From: Oligoflexia bacterium
Lineage (GTDB): Bacteria; Bdellovibrionota_C; UBA2361; JBGSMV01
DNA length: 64,000 bases
Direction: 5' to 3'
NCBI GenBank assembly: GCA_019694515.1
Contig: JAIBBU010000002.1
Span: 62,001 to 126,000, forward strand
In this document: one piece after another, positions 1 to 10,000 of the stretch
Numbering within the stretch: position 1 is the stretch's first letter
Layout: each line of letters begins with the position of its first letter
Notes under the pieces: model-generated
Database searches by the model: none
Seen by the model: the letters and a program-made list of their open reading frames with translations, nothing else
Told to the model about the DNA's origin: nothing
Position numbers and translations under genes: made by a program

Positions 1-1140
1 CTCGAGGCCGCCGTAACGATTGAAAAATCTGATGTACATTACCTGCGAACCGCTGCCGCCCCGATTCATAGAAAGGGTGAGGCGTTTGAACAGGGAAGCT
101 TTGACCGGATGAGCCTCGGGGATGTTTAGATAAAACCCAGCTTCGCTAGCTGCCGCTGCTGTCGCCGAAAAACTGCCGCCGCTAAAGCTGGGCGAGGTTA
201 AGTTTAGGGTGCTGCTGATGTCGGATGCCCCCGCCATGTCCCAGGGATCTAGATTGTGCGATGCGTAGTCCTTGGAGCTAATGGCGTAGACCGAGTATGT
301 TCCGGGAAAAAACTTGTAGCGATTGAGTGCGATGCTCTGGGCACCGCCGGGTGAGAGGGCAGGCTCTGACCTGAGCTTGTAGCCATTGGACGGGTTGGTA
401 TCTCCTTGATCATCAACATATAACGCAACGACCTCACCGCTGCTGGCTGTATAACTTAGATTGAAATCTGAGCACGCGGCGTCGCTGCTCGCGGGGGTCA
501 ACTGGATCCAGTCGATTTTGACCTGCGCTCCCGTAACATCGCGCGAGGGGTCTACTCGCAGTCCGATCACCGGGCTGGCGCTCCAGGCATAGTCGCTTCC
601 GGAGGTGTCGCCCACGGTGACTGTGCTTAGATCGATCGAGTATGTATGCCAACCGGGAGTTGTAAAGGTCAGAGCAGTGTAGGCTACGGCACGGCTCTCT
701 TTGGTCCAGGAGATCTGGATATCAGCGGCCGTGTCGGTATACAGATGCATCGTAAGAATCTTGTAAATCGAGGTGTCAATCGGGCCGTTCGTTCCCCAGC
801 GTGTGAAGTCAGGCGTAAGTGACCCCAGAATGTGATCTCCCAGAAGAAGGAAAAAAGGATTCCCGCCGGTGGTCGTAGCGCTGAAGAGTCCAGCGCTAAA
901 GCTGAAGGCACTAAGATGATTGGTTTGCAGCGGCCTGATATCGTCCAGGATGTCGTGTGACTGTTGCGCTCCCCGTGCGGCCTGCTCCATGTCGAGGGGG
1001 TTCGACCATACGTAGGTAAAGTAGTCCTTGCAGGCTGCCAAAGAGAGCCCGCCACCAGCTGGCTGAGTGATTACTGGATCCGCCATGGCCGACGCCGCGG
1101 TTAGCCATAGACTCACTGCGATTAGAAGAGATTTGTACAA
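1..1140 (-). CDS. Secreted protein, C-terminus cut by window edge
   Basis: The frame is open from position 1140 down to position 1 with no stop, so the 3' end lies outside the window. The chosen start is TTG at 1140, preceded by AGGA about six bases upstream; an in-frame GTG at 1173 is the alternative. The first ~20 residues form a signal peptide (basic start, hydrophobic LLIAVSLWLTA, then ASAMA), so the product is exported. The mature part is rich in Ser, Thr, Gly and aromatic residues with alternating beta-type patterns, like a jelly-roll or carbohydrate-binding fold, but no named family is recognised. It lies upstream of, and divergent from, the glycan cluster. Confidence 0.72.
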   Translation of the reverse strand, partial: MYKSLLIAVSLWLTAASAMADPVITQPAGGGLSLAACKDYFTYVWSNPLDMEQAARGAQQSHDILDDIRPLQTNHLSAFSFSAGLFSATTTGGNPFFLLLGDHILGSLTPDFTRWGTNGPIDTSIYKILTMHLYTDTAADIQISWTKESRAVAYTALTFTTPGWHTYSIDLSTVTVGDTSGSDYAWSASPVIGLRVDPSRDVTGAQVKIDWIQLTPASSDAACSDFNLSYTASSGEVVALYVDDQGDTNPSNGYKLRSEPALSPGGAQSIALNRYKFFPGTYSVYAISSKDYASHNLDPWDMAGASDISSTLNLTSPSFSGGSFSATAAAASEAGFYLNIPEAHPVKASLFKRLTLSMNRGGSGSQVMYIRFFNRYGGLE

Positions 1141-1390
1141 GCGACGTTCCTGACTATATCTACCTGAGTTCACTGCAAACAACTGCGCTGGGCCCGCGGA
1201 GCAGCCCCAATAGGTAATTCGTGCGAATTTCTATTAGAGTTAAGCTTCGGCGCCTATATTCAAAATCAGCCACTTGCTTGTATCTTACTGAAATTGCAGT
1301 TTCTTGAGGGGGCAGGGTAGCGTTGGACACGCTTTAAAGGCCCTCCGATGATAAGGGCGCCAATGATCCAAGCGAAGCGAGCGTAGCAAA

Positions 1391-3262
1391 ATGAGTTCAC
1401 GCCAAACACTATATCGAGGGCTGCAGGCCGTGGTGCTCGGGGTATGTTTCCTCCTGCATTTGCCCCTGTCGTTCTTTGGCAACATTTCCTCGGGGCTCGA
1501 CCCCTCGTGGCAGGTCGGGTTGCACCTCATTCATCAGCAGGCGCTGCGCTTTGGCACAGAGGTGGTATTCACCTATGGCCCGCTGGGCTTCCTGAGTACG
1601 AGGCTGCCCTTCGACGGCGTTAAGCCCTGGCTGCTTGGGAGCGACCTGCTGCTCTTTGGTTCCATTGCAGTGCTTTATTGCGAGCTCTTCCGTCGTGTCC
1701 GAGCTTGGAGTGGTGTCGCGCTTATTGCTGTTATCTCCGTTTGCTATTCGGAATTGAGCTATTTTATCGATCTCTCCTTTTGTCAGCTTCTGCTGGCAGT
1801 TTTTTTCTTGCTGCTGCACGCCACTGGGGGACGCTCGTATCTTCTGGGCTTAGCCTGTCTTCTGGCTGTCAGCGGGTTTTTCATAAAGATGAACACGGGG
1901 CTGATCGGCCTTGGACTGATGCTCTGTGGCTGCAGCATCCTGGCCTTACATCGTCGTCAACAAATGAGGCTCTATATTTCAGCGGGCGTATTGATGCTGA
2001 TCCTGGTGTTCCTTGGCGCCTGGACGTTGAATGTCAACCTGCTGGCTTATGTTCGCACCTCATTGCAATTAGTTGATGGATACAACGATGCGATGGGATT
2101 TAGCCCGAGCGGCTTGGGGCTTGCTCCGTACGTCTGGGGAGGGGTGGGTCTATCGGCGTTCGGCTTGCTCGTTTTAGGATTTCATTTGCCGCGATTATTG
2201 GCGGATCCACCGCAACTGCTGGCGGGTCTGTGTGTTGCTGTCCTCAATTTTATTCTTTTCAAGCAAGCATTTGTCCGGGCGGATGCACATGTATATATCT
2301 TCTATAATTATATCACTGCTATCTTAGGAATAGGGTTCCTGTTCTTGAAGGGCCGACAGCGCTGGTGCTTATTGCCGGTCTTATTGCTGGCCATCTCTGC
2401 CTCACTTTGGATCAAACGCGACAGTATATCCCTGCAGCGGATTCCGTCGCGGCTAGCGGGGTCTCGAGATTATTTTGTCGAGCTACTCGATCGCTCGGAT
2501 GCCTCCGGTCGCAAGCATATCCATAACCAGGCCAACTTCCTATCTCCGCAGCTGCGCGCTCGGATAGCCAGTCGAAGTGTCGATATTTTGCCCTGGGAAA
2601 TTGCATATGCGTTCTATGAAGGCCTGAATTACGCACCCCGGCCGGTGATCCAGAGCTACGCGGCCTATACTCCCGGCTTGGACCAAATTAATGCGGGTTA
2701 TTTCTTGTCGGACCGAGCGCCTGAGTTTGCTCTAGTAGGAGGATACTGCATTGATGGCCGTTACTGCTTCTTTGAGGAATCAAAGACGAAGTTGGCCCTG
2801 CTCCGCCGATACAAGTTGATCGCGCGGTCGCGGCAGGATCTCTTACTAAAGCGCAGGGACCTTCCCCTAATGATGGCCACGCGCGAGATCAGGACGGGAG
2901 AGTTGGCGTTTGGTGAGCAACTTGAACTGCCTCAAAGCGGCCAGTTCTTAATGCTGGAGCTGCATCCGCAGTACTCATGGCTCGGCCGCCTGGCCCGTTT
3001 CTTCTATCAGCCCTCCGAACTGCGGATGAAGTTCAACTTGGTAAACGGGCTGCAGCGTGACTACCGCGTAATAAAGCCGATGTTGGAAGGCGGCGTTTTT
3101 GTGGGTGGTTTAATGGAGACACTTTCAGACTTAGGGCATTTCTTCAGGCGTCAGCCGGAAGATTTTCGAGCCTTTAGTAATATTACGCTAGAGGCCAATC
3201 AGCGCTGGCAATTTAATCCTACGATGACGTATCGAATCTATGAACTTTCGATCGCCGACTGA
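1391..3262 (+). CDS. Polytopic membrane protein, GT-C-like
   Basis: A 623-residue protein with roughly ten hydrophobic segments in its first ~330 residues, followed by a soluble C-terminal half. The first extracytoplasmic loop contains a DPSW motif and then FTYGPLGFL. That arrangement is seen in uncharacterised GT-C-type glycosyltransferases that use a polyprenyl-phosphate sugar donor. The next gene starts inside its last 23 bases and encodes a second GT-C-like protein, so the two are probably translationally coupled. Acceptor and sugar cannot be read from sequence. The ATG at 1391 has no strong Shine-Dalgarno. Membrane location is firm; the glycosyltransferase role is inferred. Confidence 0.75.
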   Translation: MSSRQTLYRGLQAVVLGVCFLLHLPLSFFGNISSGLDPSWQVGLHLIHQQALRFGTEVVFTYGPLGFLSTRLPFDGVKPWLLGSDLLLFGSIAVLYCELFRRVRAWSGVALIAVISVCYSELSYFIDLSFCQLLLAVFFLLLHATGGRSYLLGLACLLAVSGFFIKMNTGLIGLGLMLCGCSILALHRRQQMRLYISAGVLMLILVFLGAWTLNVNLLAYVRTSLQLVDGYNDAMGFSPSGLGLAPYVWGGVGLSAFGLLVLGFHLPRLLADPPQLLAGLCVAVLNFILFKQAFVRADAHVYIFYNYITAILGIGFLFLKGRQRWCLLPVLLLAISASLWIKRDSISLQRIPSRLAGSRDYFVELLDRSDASGRKHIHNQANFLSPQLRARIASRSVDILPWEIAYAFYEGLNYAPRPVIQSYAAYTPGLDQINAGYFLSDRAPEFALVGGYCIDGRYCFFEESKTKLALLRRYKLIARSRQDLLLKRRDLPLMMATREIRTGELAFGEQLELPQSGQFLMLELHPQYSWLGRLARFFYQPSELRMKFNLVNGLQRDYRVIKPMLEGGVFVGGLMETLSDLGHFFRRQPEDFRAFSNITLEANQRWQFNPTMTYRIYELSIAD

Positions 3263-4790
3263 GTCTGCGAAAGATAAAAGGCTAGTTCAGAGCCTAACAG
3301 CCATATTCTGGGTTGTTTTGGCCCTGCTGCTAATCTTTAACGGACTTGGCGCCCAGTTCGATGACGAGTGGGACAATTTCGTCGGAGGTCTCCTAATCGG
3401 TCAGGGCAGGGTGCTCTATCGCGATATCTTTTCGCACCATTTCCCCTTGCCCTATCTAATGAGTGCCGTCTATCAATTGTTTCTTGATCGAAATCCCCTG
3501 GCGATTCGAATTTTTTATGCCGCTAGCGTGCTGCTTCTGGCTATCGGGATCGACCGGTTGGTTGGAAGGCGGGACGGGGTATTCCCGCGCAGGGTTACGT
3601 TTTTGATATATGCCCTGGTTGGGCCGGTCCTGCTGCTGCAGATGCTGCTGGCAGAATCGATAGCTTTCTATCTCTTCGGGGCGGCGCTGGTATTGCTCCA
3701 AATTCCGGAATTCAAGCGAGGCTGGACCGATGGCTTAGTGCTGGCTTTGATTGGAGGTCTGCTTATTTTGACCTCTCAGGCCTATGTCCTGCTAGGCGTG
3801 TCGATCGGATTTTCCGGCGTGTGGGTAGCTCTTAAGCATAAAGCCGGCCACAGACGAACGGTGATATGCGGGCTGGCCCTGCTTACTCCAGCTCTGGTCT
3901 TCGCTCTGTATCTGTGGATGGCCGGCGCCTTTTCGGATTTTATTTATCAAACCGTTACCTTCAACCGTGAACACTATTTCAAGTTCGCGGCTGGCCCCGG
4001 AAAAGACCTCAACGATCTGCTTTTCAGTATATTTATTCGCCCCCTTGCTTCTCTTGGAGCGATGCTGCTGTGGCAGGGGGAGGTGTCGTCACGGCTGGTA
4101 TATCTCTTACTAGCGTTGGCCGGTTTGGCGAGGCTGGTGGTTTTGTGGTCCGAAGGACGCCGGGCGGTTGCCTTCTTGTTTGGGACGCTTTGGGTTCTTT
4201 CAATGACCCGCTTTAACCCGGGCGCCGTGTTTTGGGAGGTTCATAACTCGGTAGCCTTAGTCTGGCCTCTAACAGCTCTGAGCTATCTGAGTTTTCACAC
4301 CTTTACCCGCGTAGTTCAGAGATCCCCTGGGTCAAGAGCCGTTCTGGCGGCCGCGCTGCCGCTACTGGTCGGAATGCCGCTCATGATCCGGGTGCCGATG
4401 GAGTGGCGCCTGCGTTTGGAGGGGGACTGGATTCCGCGCCACGATGCTTTCGCTTCTAGATTGGAGCGGCTTGTGCCCGAAGGGCAGAGTTATTGGAGTG
4501 GGCCATTTCTGTTTCGTACGATCTTCTTTACCCGTCGTAATTTGGCTACTCGTTATACCTTCTTCCTTCCTTGGCACGGCGATTCCCGCCGTGTCACTCA
4601 GGGAATGCTGCATGACCTAAAACGGGAGCGCCCAGCGGTAGTCCTCTTTCAGGGCGCCTTTGCCACCTGGGGGAGTGTGCCAGCCTACCAGTACGCCTCG
4701 CCAATCTACGGGTTTCTGATGCAGCATTACGTTCAGCGCAAATCAAAGCGGCTAAGTGATTTCTTTTTTCGCGAAGATCTGAAAGGTTGA
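3240..4790 (+). CDS. GT-C family membrane glycosyltransferase (ArnT/PMT-like)
   Basis: A 516-residue integral membrane protein. After the first membrane span comes a loop with FDDEWDNFVGG, then GRVLYRDIFSHHFPLPY. The acidic pair in the first periplasmic loop is the usual catalytic signature of GT-C enzymes such as ArnT and PMT, which transfer a sugar from a polyprenyl phosphate outside the cytoplasmic membrane. Roughly ten spans follow, with a short soluble tail. It overlaps the preceding membrane-protein gene by 23 bases. The following genes are convergent, so this ends the transcription unit. Family is fairly clear; substrate is unknown. Confidence 0.8.
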   Translation: MNFRSPTESAKDKRLVQSLTAIFWVVLALLLIFNGLGAQFDDEWDNFVGGLLIGQGRVLYRDIFSHHFPLPYLMSAVYQLFLDRNPLAIRIFYAASVLLLAIGIDRLVGRRDGVFPRRVTFLIYALVGPVLLLQMLLAESIAFYLFGAALVLLQIPEFKRGWTDGLVLALIGGLLILTSQAYVLLGVSIGFSGVWVALKHKAGHRRTVICGLALLTPALVFALYLWMAGAFSDFIYQTVTFNREHYFKFAAGPGKDLNDLLFSIFIRPLASLGAMLLWQGEVSSRLVYLLLALAGLARLVVLWSEGRRAVAFLFGTLWVLSMTRFNPGAVFWEVHNSVALVWPLTALSYLSFHTFTRVVQRSPGSRAVLAAALPLLVGMPLMIRVPMEWRLRLEGDWIPRHDAFASRLERLVPEGQSYWSGPFLFRTIFFTRRNLATRYTFFLPWHGDSRRVTQGMLHDLKRERPAVVLFQGAFATWGSVPAYQYASPIYGFLMQHYVQRKSKRLSDFFFREDLKG

Positions 4791-4837
4791 GAACCGTCAA
4801 GAAACGGTCAGATCAATTGTGCGGCGCAGTTCGGTAC

Positions 4838-5932
4838 CTAGATTCTTCGTCGCAGAAGAAAGAGCGCGAGTGCATACATTACGCGGCGCAGAACCGGCAC
4901 CCTTCTGAAGACATTAACTAGGCTGTTATAGACGGTGAATCCAGGGCCTGTAATGATCCTGCGGTAATATTCCTGCTCCGATTCGGCCGCCGATGTTCGG
5001 GTTCTTAAGTCTTCACAGAGTGCTTGGAGCTTGATTGTTTGGAGGGTTAGAGCCTCCAAACGCTTCTGCATAAAGCTGAGGCTGGCACCGGCGATACGGC
5101 GCGCAGCCTCCAGTTCGTCCAGATAGTCACTAGCTGGGAGTATCGGCGGGCGAAATTTCTCTGAGATTCGGGGTAGACGCTGCAGCTCCGACTGCAGTGC
5201 GGCCTGCGCAGGGCTCAACGAGTGCGTAGCAGCCGTGCAGGCATGATGACGGAGCTGCGGAGCAATGGCGCCCTCCGCAGTACCTGCGGCTGTGCGAATC
5301 GCTGTGCCATCTAGACTCAGGAATTCAGCGAGCGTTGCGGCGAGTGCATCGGCTTGTTCGAAGAGCGTATCAAAAGAAAGCACGCAGACTCTATGGCCGG
5401 CCATGTTGATAAGAGCCTGTCTATTGTAATGTTCCCAGAGCGACAATCCCATTGCGATCGGAAGGTTGTCGCGGGCCTCAAGCGAGCGCGCCACCTCGAT
5501 TGGTTCGCGATAAATAAAGACTAGGTCGAAAGTCACCCCAGCGACCCTCTCCCAAAACGGCAGCAGCAAACAATTGCGGGGGTCTTTCCAGCCCCAGCGT
5601 CCAGAGCGCTTGAGCTCCGAGGTTATGATCGCACTGCCCTCTTTCTGCAGCTCTGAAATCCCGGGGTTGAGGGACGAATCCCACCAGTCTTCTTTAAGAT
5701 CGGGAGGAGCGCTCCAACTTGCGCCAAGGAGCGCGAGTAGCTCGGCATTTAAGTTCGTTAACCGCTCATACTCAAAATAGCCCAGGAGATTATCAGGACT
5801 GGGCGCAATTAAGTTTTCGGAGGCGCCGAAATCGACATTCAATGCGCTCAGCAGACCCGAAACGGCAGAGGTTCCGCTGCGATGCATCCCGAGGACTGCT
5901 ATAGGGCGGACAGAGGAACCTGCGATGTTCAT
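4838..5932 (-). CDS. Sulfotransferase family protein
   Basis: A 364-residue protein with the PAPS 5'-phosphosulfate loop near the N-terminus (LGMHRSGTS, residues 14-22). A second phosphate-binding stretch (YREPIEVARSL) follows roughly 110 residues later. These are hallmarks of the sulfotransferase superfamily, which moves sulfate from PAPS to a hydroxyl, often on a sugar. The last ~100 residues form a helical, coiled-coil-like segment ending in a hydrophobic basic stretch, so it may sit at the membrane. The ATG at 5932 is preferred; an in-frame TTG at 5950 would add six residues. Only a few bases separate it from the upstream glycosyltransferase gene, suggesting that a surface glycan is sulfated. 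Confidence 0.82.
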   Translation of the reverse strand: MNIAGSSVRPIAVLGMHRSGTSAVSGLLSALNVDFGASENLIAPSPDNLLGYFEYERLTNLNAELLALLGASWSAPPDLKEDWWDSSLNPGISELQKEGSAIITSELKRSGRWGWKDPRNCLLLPFWERVAGVTFDLVFIYREPIEVARSLEARDNLPIAMGLSLWEHYNRQALINMAGHRVCVLSFDTLFEQADALAATLAEFLSLDGTAIRTAAGTAEGAIAPQLRHHACTAATHSLSPAQAALQSELQRLPRISEKFRPPILPASDYLDELEAARRIAGASLSFMQKRLEALTLQTIKLQALCEDLRTRTSAAESEQEYYRRIITGPGFTVYNSLVNVFRRVPVLRRVMYALALFLLRRRI

Positions 5933-5954
5933 CGTCACCAAAAAATTCAACTAT

Positions 5955-8258
5955 TTATAGCTCTCGGATTAGCTTCTCTACAGTTGCGAACTGGTTCTCC
6001 CAGGTATAGCTCAAATTATGGCGCAAGGCTTGCGTGGTCAGCGCCTCACGCTTGCCACCGTCCCGCATTAGGTCGACCACCGTGTCGGCGATCGCGTGCG
6101 GATTTGGAGCTGCTAACACCACCTCTTTATTGGTGTAAACATGTTGGGTGTTCTCTCCCAAAATATCGACAACCGGCAATCCACAGGCGATCATTTCACG
6201 CGGCAGCAGCGAATAGTTGGTAAATGAAAACACAAGGCCAAGCGTGGCGCGGCTATAAAGCTGCGAAAGTAAATAATGATCCAGAATACCGTAGTTGGTG
6301 AAGGGAAATGGCAGATCAAGTTTGGAACAGTCCCAGCCAAACAGTCCAATCTCTACGTCGGTTAATCGTTCGTAGATAAGTTTGAGGGCCAGTGCTCCCA
6401 GCTCGAAACCGCGTCTGGGGGTCGGAGGTCTGGCGTAGTAGATGATGCTGTCGGTACGACGCGGTACGTTAGTTTTGCGGGTGTAGATGTTGTGATCGTA
6501 TGCGAGCTCAAATGCTCCGGATTTCAGTCCATATTTTGTGCGCATTAGATGCGTCAGCCACTCTCCGGCCGTGATGCACTTATACCCCATGGCGTAGGTC
6601 TGTTCGGCCATCATCGCCTCGGCGCCGGAAGCAAAAAACTCCGATTCATGGTCCTGTACGAAATAGATCTTCTTTCTGGTATTTTGCACACGGTAGAGCG
6701 GGTAGGCGGTGTTCCATGAAGTCGCCATGCAGACATCCGAATCGCCGATCTCGCGCAGACCTAGAACAAGTTCTACGCCCGAACATTCGATAAAATGCTG
6801 TCTGATGCAGCGTAGTGCGTCATCGCTGCTGAGCCATTGTGACGGGGGCATAATATAGATCGTATTTCGATGTCCGCGTCGCTGCAGCGCATCGATCGTA
6901 CGGAAGATCGTCATATGGCCGCCGGAGCCCACGCTGAAATCAGGGATCAGCCAGTTGATCTTGAGGGGGCCGGCAGGAAGAGCTTGTTCGGTGAAGTTAG
7001 TCTTGCCGTCGTAATCCAGTACAAAGTTATATAGGTAACGATCTTTCATATGCGGTGATGGATTAATTCGCTCAGGTTCGCGGTTAAAACCTAAGCGCAG
7101 AAAAAGAACTAATTTTCTAATGAATGCAGCCGGTCCCTGTTCGGATAGGGCGTGGAAAGCTTTCTGCGCTCCGCGAGCCGATTTCCTCAGAAATTTCCTC
7201 AGAAAATGGAGCACCAGCAAAGCCAGGGCCTTCCCGGTGCTGATGCTGGAAGCCCGCTTTTCCAGGGAAAGGTACTGCGTAAGTGCGCTCGGCAGATCTT
7301 CATGTTCGCCGCCCAGGATCGCGCCGAGGCGCCTATAAAAAGACATCCACCAAGCGTGGTGAGCCCAATACAACGCATGTGGAAGAGTGTATCTTTGCCC
7401 GTTGATATAGCGGAGCTCTGCGAACCAGCCTTTAAACGCTTGGGGCAATAGATTTCGAGGGCGCACCGGATCGACGTAATTCAAACTCTTCTTTAAGCCA
7501 CGATACTCGTCAAAATAACGGCGCAGGAAATCTCCCAGGGGGTAGTCGTGAGAATGATATACAGCGCCATCTGCGGAGTAGGCTTTGTAAAAACCGCTTT
7601 TAATTACTTCTCGGCCAAAGAGCTGATCTTCGCAGTAATCGATGCGCGGATATGGATGTTCGGTCCAGTACTGCTTGTTAAGCGCGGAGTTAACGTCTGA
7701 AAAAAAAGTCAGCAATCCTTCTGGTAACCGCTTGGGATCCTTCTGTGAATGGAGTAGGAATCCTTCCTCGATTCCGAAGCCTCGAAAGTGCGATTCGATG
7801 TCTCGTTTGACGAAGGGGTTGTGAGTGGGTCTAGCGATATGCAGGCCGGTGACGGCGACCACCCGAGCGTCGCTAAGCATCGGCTTCAACATTGACGCCA
7901 GCCAACGCGGCGATGCTGGTGTCGCATCTTGAGTTAGGAAGCAAACGTACTTCCCGCGAGCCTCTCGGACAAGCAGGTTCCGCGTGTCGCCATGATTAAA
8001 TTCAGCTTTAGGGATGGAGATTATGCGTGCACCATAGTTAGCGGCAACCTCCAATGATCCGTCGGTCGACCCTGAATCTACAATCAAAATTTCGAACTCA
8101 GGAACCTCAATTTGATTCCGCACCGCAGCAAGCACCTCAGCCAATAGCGGCATGCCGTTCAACACAGGAATGGCAACAGTTGCCAGCAGGTCACGGGCGG
8201 CGACGCGCGAGATGGAGGGGGCATGGTTGTAAAGGTCTGCGGTAGCGGACTGTGGCAT
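5955..8258 (-). CDS. Two-domain glycosyltransferase: GT2 plus WsaF-like
   Basis: A 767-residue fusion. Residues ~25-250 form a GT2 domain (VAIPVLNGMP start, IVDSGSTDGS nucleotide-sugar motif, LTQDATPAS), closest in style to rhamnosyltransferases. After a linker, residues ~430-760 match the WsaF rhamnosyltransferase type, with INWLIPDFSVGSGGH and, near the end, an acceptor/nucleotide region around PREMIACGLPVVD. The protein is soluble and probably cytoplasmic, assembling a polyprenyl-linked glycan that the neighbouring ABC exporter could move. It forms a two-gene unit with the downstream sulfotransferase. The rhamnose specificity is inference from family resemblance. Confidence 0.85.
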   Translation of the reverse strand: MPQSATADLYNHAPSISRVAARDLLATVAIPVLNGMPLLAEVLAAVRNQIEVPEFEILIVDSGSTDGSLEVAANYGARIISIPKAEFNHGDTRNLLVREARGKYVCFLTQDATPASPRWLASMLKPMLSDARVVAVTGLHIARPTHNPFVKRDIESHFRGFGIEEGFLLHSQKDPKRLPEGLLTFFSDVNSALNKQYWTEHPYPRIDYCEDQLFGREVIKSGFYKAYSADGAVYHSHDYPLGDFLRRYFDEYRGLKKSLNYVDPVRPRNLLPQAFKGWFAELRYINGQRYTLPHALYWAHHAWWMSFYRRLGAILGGEHEDLPSALTQYLSLEKRASSISTGKALALLVLHFLRKFLRKSARGAQKAFHALSEQGPAAFIRKLVLFLRLGFNREPERINPSPHMKDRYLYNFVLDYDGKTNFTEQALPAGPLKINWLIPDFSVGSGGHMTIFRTIDALQRRGHRNTIYIMPPSQWLSSDDALRCIRQHFIECSGVELVLGLREIGDSDVCMATSWNTAYPLYRVQNTRKKIYFVQDHESEFFASGAEAMMAEQTYAMGYKCITAGEWLTHLMRTKYGLKSGAFELAYDHNIYTRKTNVPRRTDSIIYYARPPTPRRGFELGALALKLIYERLTDVEIGLFGWDCSKLDLPFPFTNYGILDHYLLSQLYSRATLGLVFSFTNYSLLPREMIACGLPVVDILGENTQHVYTNKEVVLAAPNPHAIADTVVDLMRDGGKREALTTQALRHNLSYTWENQFATVEKLIREL

Positions 8259-8336
8259 AGCGCTGGCTAGTATACAGGAACACTGAGGGGTGACAATTTG
8301 ATCTTTGGTAGTGAATTCTTGCCCTTAGCGGGGGTT

Positions 8337-8342
8337 TATAAT
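8337..8342 (+). promoter_or_regulatory. Probable -10 element for the wzm-wzt unit
   Basis: A perfect TATAAT lies 29 bases before the ATG at 8372. No convincing -35 hexamer is present 16-18 bases upstream. Transcription would begin near 8349, which places an upstream in-frame TTG (8348) at the transcript edge and supports the ATG at 8372 as start. Confidence 0.45.
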
Positions 8343-8371
8343 AGAGTTTGCACCTTCCGGTGGAACTAATT

Positions 8372-9172
8372 ATGGCGGCGGCTGCTTCAGGTACCTTCTT
8401 CGACTTCTTCTATCAGCTCTATGCCTATCGAGAGTATCTGCGTCAGTCGGTCAAGCGCGATCTCACCACCAAATACAAGCGCTCGGCGCTGGGGTATCTT
8501 TGGACCATGCTGCATCCGCTCGGGATGATGCTGGTCTTAACCGTCGTTCTGTCCCATATCGTCAAGCTGCAGATGCGGGATTTTGCGGTGTTCTTTCTGA
8601 GCGGTTTGATCGCTTGGAATTACTTTAACAGCACGGTCATGATGTCTCTTCATAGCATCCGTTCCAATGCCCGGTTGTTTGGGCAAATCGCGGTTCCGCG
8701 TTATATTTTTATCATTTCCATCGCGGCTTCCAATCTATTCAACTATTTTGTTGCGCTTGCGCCGTTATGTCTTGTGACGCTTTTTGTTGGACGCGATCTC
8801 CATGCTAGCGCCCTTCTGTGGCCGCTGATGGTGCTGCCATTAGTGTTTGTCACTGTCGGAGTGGCTTTGGTCTTGGCGGTGAGTAATGTCTTCTTTGAAG
8901 ATACTTATCATCTGGTCGAGGTCGGCATGAATGCCCTCTATTTCCTGCTGCCGGTGCTGTACGGCCGAGATCTGCTGCCGCCATGGCTGGTGAAGTGGCT
9001 GGTTCTTAATCCGCTTTTTTGTCAGATCGAATTCGTCAGGGGCATCTTTTATGAAGGTTCGCTGCCCAGCTTGCCGGTGTATATCCTAAATCTTTCGGCC
9101 TCGGGTTTGGTGCTGATGTTTGGTCTATGGGTTTTTAGACGATCGGAAGATAAATTTCTTTATTTCGTGTAA
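8372..9172 (+). CDS. wzm: ABC-2 polysaccharide exporter permease (Wzm/TagG type)
   Basis: A 266-residue permease with six hydrophobic segments. The N-terminus (YAYREYLRQSVKRDLTTKYK, then SALGYLWTMLHPLGMM) is typical of ABC-2 polysaccharide export permeases. These partner with a Wzt/KpsT ATPase to move a finished, lipid-linked glycan across the inner membrane. The ATG at 8372 is preferred because GGTGGA lies seven bases before it and a perfect -10 box sits just upstream; a TTG at 8348 would add eight residues. The ATPase gene starts three bases after its stop. The O-antigen versus capsule role is not resolved. Confidence 0.9.
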   Translation: MAAAASGTFFDFFYQLYAYREYLRQSVKRDLTTKYKRSALGYLWTMLHPLGMMLVLTVVLSHIVKLQMRDFAVFFLSGLIAWNYFNSTVMMSLHSIRSNARLFGQIAVPRYIFIISIAASNLFNYFVALAPLCLVTLFVGRDLHASALLWPLMVLPLVFVTVGVALVLAVSNVFFEDTYHLVEVGMNALYFLLPVLYGRDLLPPWLVKWLVLNPLFCQIEFVRGIFYEGSLPSLPVYILNLSASGLVLMFGLWVFRRSEDKFLYFV

Positions 9173-9175
9173 ACG

Positions 9176-9985
9176 ATGAAGTCGCGCGCCCTCACTCAAG
9201 AAAGTGTCGATTCGATGCGCGCTGCGCCGGACAGGCTAGCGATTGAGATCAGAAACGTAACCGTAAGTTATCGCTCGTATAAGCAGCGTCCGACTTCGCT
9301 GAAGGAATCATTTTTAAAATTTCTGCGTCACGGATTTAAGCGAAGCTATGAAACTTTCGATGCCCTCAGCGACGTCACTTTGCAGGTCCCGCGCGGAACG
9401 GTCTTCGGACTGATCGGTAGTAATGGCTGCGGAAAGAGCACCTTGCTAAAGGTATTGGCCGGCGTGCTGAAGCCGTCCTCTGGAATGGTGCAAGTAAACG
9501 GGACGATTGCTTCTCTGATTGAGTTAGGCGCCGGATTCGACCCTGAATTGAACGCGATCGAGAACATTTTCTTAAATGGCGCGCTGCATAAGAAGACCAA
9601 GCGAGAAATGATGGCACGGGTCCCCCAGATTCTTAAGTTCGCGGAGCTGGAGGAGTTCGCGCATACTCCGGTCAAGTATTATTCCTCGGGCATGTATGCG
9701 CGCCTTGGATTTGCCGTAGCGGTCGACGTAGATCCCGAGATTCTCCTCGTAGACGAAATTTTAGCGGTCGGAGATGAACGTTTTCAAGCGAAATGCGAGG
9801 GGGTTTTTGAAGAGCTGATCAGGAAGGGTAAAACGATCATATTAGTCAGCCACAGTATGGATTTGATTGCCGGGAAGGCGAGCCAGGCTGCGTTGATCGA
9901 GCGTGGTCGGCTGGTGTATTCCGGTGACCCGATACGTGCTGTCGAGATGTATCGAGACGGTTCTTACAAAAGCGCGCTGAGCTAA
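9176..9985 (+). CDS. wzt: ABC polysaccharide exporter ATPase (Wzt/TagH type)
   Basis: A 269-residue ATPase carrying Walker A (GSNGCGKST, about residues 81-89), an ABC signature variant (YYSSGMYARLGFAVA), Walker B (ILLVDEILAVGDE) and the switch His (VSHSMD). This signature form is characteristic of the Wzt/TagH/KpsT group. The protein stops right after the nucleotide-binding domain, so it lacks the C-terminal carbohydrate-binding domain that some Wzt proteins use to recognise a capped O-antigen. It probably pairs with the permease just upstream. The next gene encodes a tandem glycosyltransferase, consistent with one surface-glycan operon. Confidence 0.92.
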   Translation: MKSRALTQESVDSMRAAPDRLAIEIRNVTVSYRSYKQRPTSLKESFLKFLRHGFKRSYETFDALSDVTLQVPRGTVFGLIGSNGCGKSTLLKVLAGVLKPSSGMVQVNGTIASLIELGAGFDPELNAIENIFLNGALHKKTKREMMARVPQILKFAELEEFAHTPVKYYSSGMYARLGFAVAVDVDPEILLVDEILAVGDERFQAKCEGVFEELIRKGKTIILVSHSMDLIAGKASQAALIERGRLVYSGDPIRAVEMYRDGSYKSALS

Positions 9986-10000
9986 AAACTAAATATCATT

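Noticed and set aside
4790..4838. Terminator between convergent genes (ACCGT/ACGGT)
   Set aside because: Five-bp stem and no T-run on either side.
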